17,564 bases of DNA from Bacteroidales bacterium (GCA_900767595.1 CAAFZS010000056.1:1-17564), one strand, 5' to 3'. Shown: positions 1 through 7,882, counted from the stretch's first letter. Made by a program: numbers and translations. The notes: a model not told the origin generated them from the letters alone.

Positions 1-12
1 CTCTTCCGATCT
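1..12. other. Illumina adapter remnant at contig edge
   Basis: The first 12 bases, CTCTTCCGATCT, are identical to the 3' end shared by the standard Illumina TruSeq read 1 and read 2 adapters (which end GCTCTTCCGATCT). An exact 12-base match placed at base 1 is very unlikely by chance. Genomic sequence should be taken to start at about base 13. The adapter happens to remain open in the reading frame of the adjoining minus-strand gene, so automatic translation would add about four false residues to its partial end. Confidence 0.93.
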
Positions 13-3000
13 GTTGGGCTTGGTCGTTGACTTGTCCTGTAAAGGTGAGTGACGGAATAGCCGTTTGCTCACAAGAGGGCAAAGTGACTGCAAAAGCCTT
101 ATCCTTGAGGGTTGCCTCGATGCCGTTGACCTTCAAAGAGGTGAGGTGGCTATTGTAAGAGAAGCGTACCCAATCAACGTACATCTCCGCAGACCCATCG
201 GCAATCGTACCGGACTCTTGATAATAGGAATTAAGGATGATATTCATTGATGTAGGAGCACCCACCGCATTATTAGCTTCTGTTAAATCAATATCCAATT
301 GTGTATAATCAGAAATCGCATTTTTATCGTTATGAATGATTTCCTTTATGCCCCTATTACCCGTAAGTTGATAAACGATACGGTTATTATCCGATACCGT
401 CGGGAACTTGTAATAGACACTCAAAATATCGGGTGTATTGTGGAAGTTTACACCACCGGACACTTGGAAGGAGGAGGAACCGGCAACACCTAATTTACCC
501 GTCACCGTACCCAACGTGATGAAACCGGGGATAATACCACCTACACCCAAAATACCCGGATAGCGGGAATAGAGATAAGCTACACCCGTAGGATTTTGCT
601 TCACCTCACCTCCGGACTTATAGGTACCTTCGCTATTCACAGCATCAGCCACCACTTGCCACGATACCGGTTTGGGACCATTATTGTATTTCGCTGTTGT
701 CCATTCAGTAAACTCGCCATTAGGAATTACATCGTTTGGATAGAAATACCACACATCGTAGATATTGGTATATCCATCATCCGTAACCTTAACTTGCCAA
801 TGCTTGCTATCTTGTTGGAGCACTTGCACCATCGTTTGGAAATCACGCGTTGTATATTCTACTATCGGATCTGCATTCACATTCACTATGTACGCAAAGC
901 GATTGCTATCAAAACCATCCACCTCTACCCCATTCACTTTGAGGCTCGTCAGCACAGCCGGATTTTGGGATGACACCTTCGGCGTAATCGTATAAGTGAG
1001 ATCCTCATAATCGATGTGGTTTGCTTGCACTTTAAGGATAGTAGGATGCAGGATACCGCCTTGCTGAGCGAAGACGACTTGTTCGTTATAGTTTTTCTCG
1101 TAGAGGACCTCGAAGGTTTTTGTGCCGTAAGGTAAAGCAACCTCAAAATCTTGCTCGTTCGTCATCAGACTCTTCGTAATCACTTCTTCGGGTGCGTTCT
1201 CGCGTGTATAATTATATTGAATAAGGCGTAACTTATTCTCGGCCTCCGTAGGTTTGACTTTAAAGAAGAAGCGATAGGTTCGGAGGGAACCATCCTCGGC
1301 GGTTACGGTTACTTTGGTTGTATCCCCTATTGGGCGCGACTCGATGGACACTTGTTGTTCGGGTTCCTGTTTGACATATTCGAAGGTAGGAACAGAGGTT
1401 GTTCCGTAAGGCAGGACCAGTTCGTAGTCTGTGGTTGTAGGCACAAAAGTGTATCCGGGTACATCGCCTTCAAACTCGATTGCCTCTAATAGTGTATTGG
1501 AGGATTGGGTTACGGGGAAGGCGATGGTATAGGTCTGTTGTGTCACTCCGTCTTCCGCGGTTACCTCGATGGTCATTGTTCCGTTCGGGCGGCAATAAGA
1601 GGTTACAATCGTTTGGTCTGATAGTGCGCCTATCGGCATGACATTCGGAATGACTTGTGTACGCCAAGGCAGCGTGACGGTATAATCACTGACTTGAGGA
1701 TCAAAATCCGCCAAGGAAACGCCGTCTATCACGATATCTTGCAAGAGGGCGTTGGAGGATAATTGGCGGGTATAGGTGATGGTATATAATGCTTGGTCGC
1801 CATTTTGCGCGGTGACTAAGATTTGTTGTTCTTGGTTGTTTAGGGTGTTTACCGTAATACGTTGGCCGATTTGAGGGAGTGCGGTCACTTGGGGTAAGGC
1901 AGCCCCTTTGTCGATGGTCACCTCATAGGTGGTGACAGCAGGGTCATAGTCTAATGTGTAGCCCTCCAACTGAATATCGGCAGGAGCGGTAGCGGTATAT
2001 AGACCAATGACAAAAGTAAGGGTATAGGTATTCATTGTACCATTCTCCGCTTGTACTTGGATACGATAGGTTAAGCCGTTGTATCCTGCTGTTATGGTTT
2101 GCCACTCATCGTTTCGGTCGTAGTCTATCTCGGGCAGGGTGCTACCTGCGGGAAGGTTGATGGTATAATCGGCTGTCGTCGGGACAAAAGACTCCAAGCG
2201 TTCGGAATTGAGGTAGATAGCCGATAAGGTAGCGTCGGCGGATAACTTACGTCCAAAGCGGATGGTGTATGTTACCGAGGCAGAGCCTTTGGTTACGGAC
2301 AAGATTTTTTTGCCCTGTTGTGCCAGTACTTGTACCGTCTGACCTTCTTTGGCGTCGTAGGTAACCTCAGGATCGGTTGTTACATCCACAAAGTACTCAA
2401 ACACTTCCGGGTCAAAGCCTTCGAGTGAGTCTCCGTCTAAATAGATCATCTCGAGCAAGGCTTCTTTTCCGACAGCACAAGAGAAATGGATGACATAGGT
2501 CTTTGATGTTCCCTGTTGCGAATAGACGATAATCTTATAATCCCCATTCACGCCACCCGAACGGGTACTGATGGTTTGGAAAGCGTCCCCTTGTTCATAA
2601 CTAACCTCGGGCAAGATGGTTGTTCCGGCAGGGAGGATATAATCATATTCGGTTTTATCCGGATCAAAGGAAGGCAGCGGTTCTCCGCCTACGCTTATCA
2701 TCTTGAGCGAAGCGTTCGTTGATAGTTGTTGGTGGAACTGTATCTGATACAACCTTGTGGAACCGTCACCGGCGGTAACAAGGATACGGGTGATGCCATT
2801 GAGTCCGCCGTAGGTGATGGTTATTACTTGGAACTCATCTCCGGGGTCGGTCGTTACCACCGGCATCTCGGTGGCGCCGATGGGTAGGTCGTAGGTATAG
2901 GAGAGCACTTGCGGGTCAAAACCCTCCAAGGGTTCGCCATTGATATAGATAGCATTGAGGGTCGTTACCGAAGAAGTCGCTGTGGTCACATTGATCTTGT

Positions 3001-4873
3001 ATAGGTTCGTGGTCACCCCATCGCCTGCTGTGACGAGTACCCTGCTCATGCCATTGAGGTCTCCGTATTGTACTTCCACTTTTTGGAAAGCATCTCCGGG
3101 TACAGGTGTAATAGTCGGTAGAGCCAATGTGCCCAAAGGTAACGAGACATTGTAAGTGAGTTTCTCGGGTTCAAAATCCTCAATCAGGTTCCGGTCATCG
3201 CCCATACGTAAGTCTTTCAGATAAGCATAAGACGAGGGTTCTAACTTAAACGTCAGTTTGTAGGTATTCGGTTGCGGGTTCCCCGGCGTTGTGACAGCGA
3301 TGGTATATACACCGCCATCAATCTGTTGCGGTGCCGTATAGACGATGGTCTGCATCCCTTCCGGATAAGCCGACACGGCTTTGACTGTCGGCATCTCTTC
3401 CGTATCCACCGGCAAAGAGATACGATAATTCGTTTTTGTAGGTGAGAAGCCGGGAATGGGTTGCCCGTTCACCAAAATATTTTTCAACGTATTATCCTTC
3501 AATTTCTCCACACTGAAGTGAATCGTGTAGGTAGCGGTGTTTCGTCCATTGGCCGCCGTCACTAAGATGGTAGCCGTACCCGTCTGCGAAGCTGCCTGCA
3601 TAATCTGAACGACTTGTTCCTCTTCGTGCTTGGTGCAAGTGACAATAGGCATTTCCACGGAACCGAAAGGCAAAGCATAATCGTAGGTCAGTACTTTGGG
3701 GTTGAAGTTCTCTATCGGCTGTCCGTTCACGGCTATACCATCCAACTGCGTGTTGGCAGAAGCTTCGCGAACAAAGCGAATCTGATAGGTTTTGCTTTGC
3801 TTGCCGTCCTCCGATTTGACCACGATACGGGTAATATCACCGATGGCACCCTTTTCAATAGAAATCTCTTTGCCGGATAGCACACGCCCCGGGAAGTCTG
3901 CTTTTCCGCCCGTAGGATTGGTCAACGAACCGATACCGCGTTTCGCTTCAATTTTGGGGATGGATACGGCATCGCGACCCAACTCATAGACTTGTACTTC
4001 GTCCGTATTCGGATTAAACTCTTCCCACACACGGTCATCTATCACCAACTGCTGAATGGAAGCCGAATAGATGAGTTCCATATCATCAACATAGAGTGAG
4101 TTGCCGGCATATAGTCCGCTGTTGGCACGGAAATTAGGATAGTTCGATGCCGACAAGATGACATTCATCTTCTCCGGCACCTCGTTATTCATATAATAAA
4201 TAGGAATACGGATGTTGGTCCAATTAGGATACTCCTTGCGCTCCCAGACCCAACCTTCGCAGATCTGCGTAGCCTTCGCAGTCGTAGTACATTCGTTACC
4301 ATCCAAGGCGATACGGATATCGCTCTCCTCGTCCGTTCGGTCAATCTTCGTACAGCCATTCCCCTTATTCTTATACGAACTTCCCTGTGCTGTCCCTTTC
4401 CATGCGTAATAGAGGATATTATAGTTCTCGTCCTTCCAGTGTCCACCCGTACGGCGTATCCACAACGACAAGGTGTCCGGTCGGCTGTTCCAGGCAAGAC
4501 CGCCGTAGGTACCCGCCGTAGCTGAACTGACATTCAAGCCCTCCAAGTAAGCCCAAGGCTGACCCAGCGCGATATATCCCGGCGAAGTCTCACCGATACC
4601 TGCCACTTCAAGGTCCTGGTCCTGCACCATCATCGAGTAATCCCCACTCTGCCCCGAACGGCCGGCCTCACGATGCGCAAAGTTAAACTTCACCTCTGCA
4701 CCTAAAACGGTCTGAATCACATTCGAGTAGTTCCAACCCGCAGGCTGAATCTCATCCTTGAATTTCGGACCCGACCAATCATTGCAGTTACTGTTAGGCA
4801 ACTGCTGCCCTTGAGCAAACAAACCACCTAAAAAAAACGTCAAGAAAACGAAAGAATAGTAAACTTTTTTCAT
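2..4873 (-). CDS. Giant exported multi-repeat surface protein with cadherin-like beta-sandwich repeats (3'-truncated)
   Basis: An open frame runs from an ATG at 4873 to the window edge, about 1,620 genuine codons without a stop; bases 1-12 are adapter and the C-terminus is missing. Residues 1-21 are a signal peptide (MKKVYYSFVFLTFFLGGLFA). Residues about 22-270 form a jelly-roll-like domain with a WxxxxIPIYY strand and an ending LYVDDMELIY, resembling the PCMD (putative carbohydrate metabolism) family. Next come about 13 repeats of 75-100 residues with the pattern L..I.VNG.PL..FDP....Y...LP.GT..P.V, then an I.VTA.DG...TY.I.F ending, which fits the cadherin-like beta-sandwich family (PF12733). 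A second jelly-roll-like module lies at about 750-140, with GFITLGTVTG, a MNIILNS strand and MYVDWVRFSY, followed by a partial further repeat. I infer an extracellular or cell-surface adhesin or glycan-binding protein. A C-terminal sorting domain would be expected beyond the edge but cannot be seen. The gene has its own promoter at 4915-4945. Confidence 0.88.
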   Translation of the reverse strand, partial: MKKVYYSFVFLTFFLGGLFAQGQQLPNSNCNDWSGPKFKDEIQPAGWNYSNVIQTVLGAEVKFNFAHREAGRSGQSGDYSMMVQDQDLEVAGIGETSPGYIALGQPWAYLEGLNVSSATAGTYGGLAWNSRPDTLSLWIRRTGGHWKDENYNILYYAWKGTAQGSSYKNKGNGCTKIDRTDEESDIRIALDGNECTTTAKATQICEGWVWERKEYPNWTNIRIPIYYMNNEVPEKMNVILSASNYPNFRANSGLYAGNSLYVDDMELIYSASIQQLVIDDRVWEEFNPNTDEVQVYELGRDAVSIPKIEAKRGIGSLTNPTGGKADFPGRVLSGKEISIEKGAIGDITRIVVKSEDGKQSKTYQIRFVREASANTQLDGIAVNGQPIENFNPKVLTYDYALPFGSVEMPIVTCTKHEEEQVVQIMQAASQTGTATILVTAANGRNTATYTIHFSVEKLKDNTLKNILVNGQPIPGFSPTKTNYRISLPVDTEEMPTVKAVSAYPEGMQTIVYTAPQQIDGGVYTIAVTTPGNPQPNTYKLTFKLEPSSYAYLKDLRMGDDRNLIEDFEPEKLTYNVSLPLGTLALPTITPVPGDAFQKVEVQYGDLNGMSRVLVTAGDGVTTNLYKINVTTATSSVTTLNAIYINGEPLEGFDPQVLSYTYDLPIGATEMPVVTTDPGDEFQVITITYGGLNGITRILVTAGDGSTRLYQIQFHQQLSTNASLKMISVGGEPLPSFDPDKTEYDYILPAGTTILPEVSYEQGDAFQTISTRSGGVNGDYKIIVYSQQGTSKTYVIHFSCAVGKEALLEMIYLDGDSLEGFDPEVFEYFVDVTTDPEVTYDAKEGQTVQVLAQQGKKILSVTKGSASVTYTIRFGRKLSADATLSAIYLNSERLESFVPTTADYTINLPAGSTLPEIDYDRNDEWQTITAGYNGLTYRIQVQAENGTMNTYTLTFVIGLYTATAPADIQLEGYTLDYDPAVTTYEVTIDKGAALPQVTALPQIGQRITVNTLNNQEQQILVTAQNGDQALYTITYTRQLSSNALLQDIVIDGVSLADFDPQVSDYTVTLPWRTQVIPNVMPIGALSDQTIVTSYCRPNGTMTIEVTAEDGVTQQTYTIAFPVTQSSNTLLEAIEFEGDVPGYTFVPTTTDYELVLPYGTTSVPTFEYVKQEPEQQVSIESRPIGDTTKVTVTAEDGSLRTYRFFFKVKPTEAENKLRLIQYNYTRENAPEEVITKSLMTNEQDFEVALPYGTKTFEVLYEKNYNEQVVFAQQGGILHPTILKVQANHIDYEDLTYTITPKVSSQNPAVLTSLKVNGVEVDGFDSNRFAYIVNVNADPIVEYTTRDFQTMVQVLQQDSKHWQVKVTDDGYTNIYDVWYFYPNDVIPNGEFTEWTTAKYNNGPKPVSWQVVADAVNSEGTYKSGGEVKQNPTGVAYLYSRYPGILGVGGIIPGFITLGTVTGKLGVAGSSSFQVSGGVNFHNTPDILSVYYKFPTVSDNNRIVYQLTGNRGIKEIIHNDKNAISDYTQLDIDLTEANNAVGAPTSMNIILNSYYQESGTIADGSAEMYVDWVRFSYNSHLTSLKVNGIEATLKDKAFAVTLPSCEQTAIPSLTFTGQVNDQAQQIGR

Positions 4874-4914
4874 ATTTTATAGTATATTTTTCTATTTTAA
4901 TCTAAAAAACGGTG

Positions 4915-4945
4915 CAAAGTTACACTTTTTCGCGCACATACGCAA
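4915..4945 (-). promoter_or_regulatory. Bacteroidota-type promoter of the giant surface-protein gene
   Basis: On the minus strand a TTG (4943-4945) is followed after exactly 20 bases by TAACTTTG (4915-4922), matching the Bacteroidota primary sigma consensus TTG-N19-21-TAnnTTTG. The bases after it read CACCG, close to the CAGCG that follows the -7 box of the other standard promoters here. The start codon is about 42 bases downstream of the -7 element, giving a short AT-rich leader. Confidence 0.75.
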
Positions 4946-4984
4946 TACCTATTCTTTTGAAAAAGGTATCATTTGTTAAGGTTG

Positions 4985-5011
4985 CTTAATAATTGTTATT
5001 TTTTTATTAAG
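4985..5011. repeat. AT-rich inverted repeat upstream of moxR
   Basis: CTTAATAA (4985-4992) and TTATTAAG (5004-5011) are a perfect 8-base inverted repeat around an 11-base T-rich centre. It lies just upstream of the -24/-12-like sequence at 5022-5038 and between two divergent transcription units. It could be a regulator site. In such AT-rich DNA an 8-base inverted repeat can also arise by chance, so the call is tentative. Confidence 0.35.
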
Positions 5012-5021
5012 AATTACCACT

Positions 5022-5038
5022 TTGGCACAATTATTGTA
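5022..5038 (+). promoter_or_regulatory. Possible sigma-54-type (-24/-12) promoter for the Bat operon
   Basis: The sequence TTGGCACAATTATTGTA lies 56 bases before the moxR start. It matches the RpoN promoter pattern TTGGCAC-N5-TTGCW except for T instead of C at the -12 dinucleotide; the GG (5024-5025) and GT (5036-5037) keep the required 10-base spacing. I found no TTG-N19-21-TAnnTTTG promoter on this strand between 4874 and 5093. Transcription would start near 5048, leaving a leader of about 45 bases. This is a sequence match only, and the imperfect -12 element keeps confidence moderate. Confidence 0.4.
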
Positions 5039-5093
5039 GATAAGTTTTTTGTGAACGATTGTTAGGCTATTATTTTAACAAAATAACTATTAT

Positions 5094-6089
5094 ATGCAAA
5101 CATCTGTTGATATCCGCGAACTCCAGGAGCGCATTGAGCGCGAGAGTTCTTTTGTAGATGCCCTTACCTTGGGCATGAACCAAGTCATTGTAGGTCAAAA
5201 ACACCTGATTGAGTCCTTACTGATCGGAATGCTCAGTGACGGGCATATTCTGTTGGAAGGTGTGCCGGGTCTAGCCAAGACCTTAGCCATCAAGACCTTA
5301 GCCGATCTTATCAAGGCGAACTTCAGTCGTATTCAGTTTACGCCCGACTTGTTGCCTGCCGATGTGATCGGTACGCAGATCTATAGTCAGAAGAAGGAGG
5401 AGTTCTCCATCAAGCAGGGTCCTATCTTTGCCAACTTCGTATTGGCCGATGAGATCAACCGTGCCCCGGCAAAAGTGCAGTCCGCCTTACTCGAGGCTAT
5501 GCAGGAGCGTCAAGTCACGATTGGCGACAAGACGTTTAAGTTAGATGATCCTTTCCTTGTGCTGGCGACCCAGAACCCGATTGAGCAGGAAGGTACCTAT
5601 CCGTTGCCTGAGGCGCAGACGGACCGTTTTATGCTGAAAGCCGTCATCGGTTATCCCAGCAAGGAAGAGGAGCAAGCTATCATCAATCAGAATATCGCAG
5701 GCGACAAGAAACAGGTGTTGCCTATCCTCTCGACCGAGGATATCAAGAAGGCGCGTGAAGTCGTTAAGCAGGTTTATATTGATGAGAAGATTCAGAAGTA
5801 TATCGTGGATATCGTCTTTGCCACCCGTAATCCGGAGAACTACGGTTTGGAGAAACTCAAACCGATGATTGCTTTTGGCGGTAGTCCCCGTGCCAGCATT
5901 AACTTAGCGCTTGCGGCTCGTGCTTACGCGTTTATCCATCGTCGTGGTTATGTAGTGCCGGAGGATGTGCGTGCCATCTGCTATGATGTATTGCGTCACC
6001 GTATCGGACTCACTTACGAAGCTGAGGCGAATAATATCACGACCGAAGATGTGATTACCGATATCCTCAATGCTGTTCAAGTGCCCTAA
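5094..6089 (+). CDS. moxR: MoxR-family AAA+ ATPase (first gene of Bat operon)
   Basis: This 331-residue protein is a full-length MoxR AAA+ ATPase. Visible motifs are Walker A GVPGLAKT (56-63), Walker B FVLADEINRAP (115-125), sensor 1 LATQNP (157-162), the family signature EGTYPLPEAQTDRF (166-179) with the arginine-finger region, and a sensor 2-type GGSPRAS near residue 265. MoxR proteins are cytoplasmic oligomeric ATPases that act as chaperones or remodelers together with vWA-domain partners. Four such partners or relatives are encoded directly downstream. The ATG at 5094 follows an AT-rich leader with no clear Shine-Dalgarno sequence, usual for this phylum. The next gene starts 3 bases after the stop, so this is the lead cistron of an operon of eight genes. 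Confidence 0.95.
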   Translation: MQTSVDIRELQERIERESSFVDALTLGMNQVIVGQKHLIESLLIGMLSDGHILLEGVPGLAKTLAIKTLADLIKANFSRIQFTPDLLPADVIGTQIYSQKKEEFSIKQGPIFANFVLADEINRAPAKVQSALLEAMQERQVTIGDKTFKLDDPFLVLATQNPIEQEGTYPLPEAQTDRFMLKAVIGYPSKEEEQAIINQNIAGDKKQVLPILSTEDIKKAREVVKQVYIDEKIQKYIVDIVFATRNPENYGLEKLKPMIAFGGSPRASINLALAARAYAFIHRRGYVVPEDVRAICYDVLRHRIGLTYEAEANNITTEDVITDILNAVQVP

Positions 6090-6092
6090 ACA

Positions 6093-6977
6093 ATGACCCA
6101 AGAAGAATTATTAAAACGAGTCCGCAAGATCGAGATTAAGACTCGGTCTTTGTCCAAGAACATCTTTGCCGGCGAGTACCGTTCCCAGTTCAAGGGACGC
6201 GGGATGTCGTTTGCCGAGGTGCGCGAATACCAGCCGGGCGACGATGTGCGTTCGATTGACTGGAACGTGACGGCGCGACTCAATAAACCGTATATCAAGA
6301 TCTTTGAAGAGGAGCGCGAACTGACTGTGATGCTTCTCGTGGATGTCAGTGGCAGTAGGAACTTCGGAACGCTCTCGCAGTCGAAAAAAGACATGATGGC
6401 GGAAGTGGCAGCTACGCTGGCTTTCTCCACGATTGAGAACAACGATAAGGTCGGTGTCATCTTCTTCAGCGATAAGATAGAGCAGTTTATTCCGCCCAAG
6501 AAAGGAAAGACCCACGTGCTGCGCATCATCAGTCAACTGCTGAACTTCGAACCGACGTCCTCAGGTACGGATATCAATCAGGCGTTGCAATATATGACCA
6601 ACGCGATGAAGCGACATTGTACGGTTTTCCTCATCTCCGACTGTTTGGACCCACAGTTCACCGCAGCGCCCAAACGCGGAGAAACGATTCCGTTGCTCAT
6701 TGCTGCCCACAGGCACACGATATCCCTCATCCAGATCTATGACCAACGCGATGCGGCGCTACCGAATGTGGGGCTGATCAAAGTCAAGGATGCAGAAACG
6801 CAAGAAGACGTTTGGTTGGATACCGCAGTGGGTAGTGTAAGACAGGCTTATGAGCAGTCGTGGCGAAACAACCAGCGGCAACTCGACAACTTGCTTACCC
6901 GCACGGGGACGAAGAATATTGCTATCCGAACGAACGAAGACTATGTCAAAAAACTAATGATGTTATTTAAACAATGA
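6093..6977 (+). CDS. DUF58-family vWA-like protein
   Basis: This 294-residue protein carries the DUF58 (PF01882) signature: GRGMSFAEVREYQPGDDVRSIDW around residues 35-57, followed by TARLNKPYIKIFEEERE. A vWA-like metal site is visible as DVSGS (84-88), a threonine in GTD (158-160) and ISD (181-183), so the MIDAS motif appears intact. There is no signal peptide or membrane segment, so it should be cytoplasmic. In this family it is the usual genetic partner of MoxR and is presumed to be an adaptor or target for the ATPase. It starts 3 bases after moxR and its stop overlaps the next start in an ATGA, indicating translational coupling. Confidence 0.92.
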   Translation: MTQEELLKRVRKIEIKTRSLSKNIFAGEYRSQFKGRGMSFAEVREYQPGDDVRSIDWNVTARLNKPYIKIFEEERELTVMLLVDVSGSRNFGTLSQSKKDMMAEVAATLAFSTIENNDKVGVIFFSDKIEQFIPPKKGKTHVLRIISQLLNFEPTSSGTDINQALQYMTNAMKRHCTVFLISDCLDPQFTAAPKRGETIPLLIAAHRHTISLIQIYDQRDAALPNVGLIKVKDAETQEDVWLDTAVGSVRQAYEQSWRNNQRQLDNLLTRTGTKNIAIRTNEDYVKKLMMLFKQ

Positions 6978-7882
6978 ATACACTTTTAGCTATTATCGCT
7001 ACGGCCGTCATCGACTCTGCCACGATTATGATTGGTGACCAGACGGACCTGCACTTGCAAGTGACGGCAGCACCTGAGCAAAAAGTAGAATGGCCTATCT
7101 ACGAAGACGAACTCATCTCCGGAATCGAGATCGTGGACCGCACCATCGTAGATACCCTTTCGCTCAAGGACGGGCGCGTACAGTACGACCAGTACCTCAC
7201 GCTCACGAGTTTTAAGGATACCCTGTTTTATATCGACCCTATCGCTTTTGCGTCGGGTGAAGACACGTTTTTTACCGACGGAATGAGCCTTAATGTCGTC
7301 ATTCCCTTTGAGATTGATTCGGCCATGGCCGTTACGGATATCAAGAACATCGAAAAAGCCCCCATCTGGTGGTGGGGTATCATCCGTTGGATACTGCTCG
7401 GATTGGGTTTGGCAGGTATAGGTGTAGGTGCTTACTTCGCTTGGCGCAAGTGGTACCATCCTCAATCCTCAATCCTTAGTCCTCAATCCACCGTTCCGGC
7501 TCGTCCCTGCGAAGAGGTGGCTTTGGAGAAACTCGACGATATCAAAGCTAAGAAAGTATGGCAGGCAGGAGAGGTGAAACTCTATCAGACCCAACTCACC
7601 GATGTGGTGCGCGAGTATATAGCCGGACGGTTCCAAGTGTCGTCATCCGAGAAGACCTCGGACGAGACCCTACGGGCGATGAAGGGACTGCTCTCAGAGC
7701 GCAAAGACTTATACGATAGGCTCAAACAGATGCTCACCTTAGCCGACCTCGTTAAGTTCGCTAAGTGGTCCACCACTCCCGACGAGAACGAGAACTCCCT
7801 GCGCTCCGCTTACGACTTCGTCCACGAAACCACTCCCTCTCCCGACAACAATCCACAATCCACAATCCACAATCCACAATGA
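6974..7882 (+). CDS. BatD-like single-pass membrane protein (short Bat operon protein)
   Basis: This 302-residue protein has an N-terminal hydrophobic start (possible signal peptide or anchor), a beta-rich periplasmic segment to about residue 130, a clear membrane helix at 131-156 (WWWGIIRWILLGLGLAGIGVG), and a cytoplasmic C-terminus at about 178-290. That C-terminus (ALEKLDDIKAKKVWQAGEVK, then YQTQLTDVVREYIAGRF) resembles the helical tail of BatD and DUF4381-type proteins. Its place between DUF58 and batA is usual for Bacteroidota Bat operons. Two stretches are built from 7-bp tandem repeats: residues 162-173 just after the membrane helix, and the last ten residues. The start overlaps the DUF58 stop and the stop overlaps the batA start (both ATGA). 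I read it as a reduced BatD analogue; this is inference from architecture. Confidence 0.8.
   Translation: MNTLLAIIATAVIDSATIMIGDQTDLHLQVTAAPEQKVEWPIYEDELISGIEIVDRTIVDTLSLKDGRVQYDQYLTLTSFKDTLFYIDPIAFASGEDTFFTDGMSLNVVIPFEIDSAMAVTDIKNIEKAPIWWWGIIRWILLGLGLAGIGVGAYFAWRKWYHPQSSILSPQSTVPARPCEEVALEKLDDIKAKKVWQAGEVKLYQTQLTDVVREYIAGRFQVSSSEKTSDETLRAMKGLLSERKDLYDRLKQMLTLADLVKFAKWSTTPDENENSLRSAYDFVHETTPSPDNNPQSTIHNPQ
7460..7487 (+). repeat. 7-bp tandem repeat (CCTCAAT) inside the BatD-like gene
   Basis: There are four units of seven bases, with the third diverged to CCTTAGT, followed by a further partial match. The repeat codes for PQSSILSPQS in the linker just after the membrane helix. The perfect unit has no stop in any of the three sense frames. 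It differs by only two bases from the CAATCCA-type repeat at the end of the same gene when both are phased alike. Confidence 0.85.
7849..7880 (+). repeat. 7-bp tandem repeat (CAATCCA) spanning the stop/start junction with batA
   Basis: There are 4.6 perfect copies of CAATCCA. The repeat supplies the last residues of the upstream protein (PQSTIHNPQ) and runs into the ATGA that holds its stop and the batA start. Because seven is not a multiple of three, the array codes for the same cyclic heptapeptide (Q-S-T-I-H-N-P) in every sense frame, and no frame on either strand contains a stop. Confidence 0.95.

Noticed and set aside
596..973. 125-codon plus-strand open frame opposite the giant gene
   Set aside because: It is antisense to a clear jelly-roll-like module and has no promoter and no domain. 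It is treated as chance.
4189..4533. 114-codon minus-strand open frame within the giant gene
   Set aside because: It is out of frame with the long continuous frame that carries the signal peptide and repeats, and its arginine-rich product has no recognisable features. It is a shadow frame.
4958..4975. Possible standard promoter for moxR around ATTCTTTTG or TATCATTTG
   Set aside because: The -7-like sequences have the wrong internal spacing (TAnnnTTTG or worse) and no TTG lies 19-21 bases upstream. The -24/-12-like sequence nearer the gene is the better candidate.
6086..6536. Two long minus-strand open frames opposite the DUF58 gene
   Set aside because: The plus strand carries an intact DUF58 domain with a MIDAS site and operon junctions. 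The antisense frames show no domain.
7765..7878. Upstream in-frame start extending BatA by 38 residues
   Set aside because: The extra residues are arginine-rich and overlap the coding end of the previous gene. The start at 7879 gives an ATGA junction like the others in the operon and places the membrane segment at the N-terminus.
7849..7880. CRISPR-type or att-type repeat at the batA junction
   Set aside because: The units are 7 bases and directly adjacent with no spacers, and there is no integrase or cas gene nearby. It is a plain tandem repeat.
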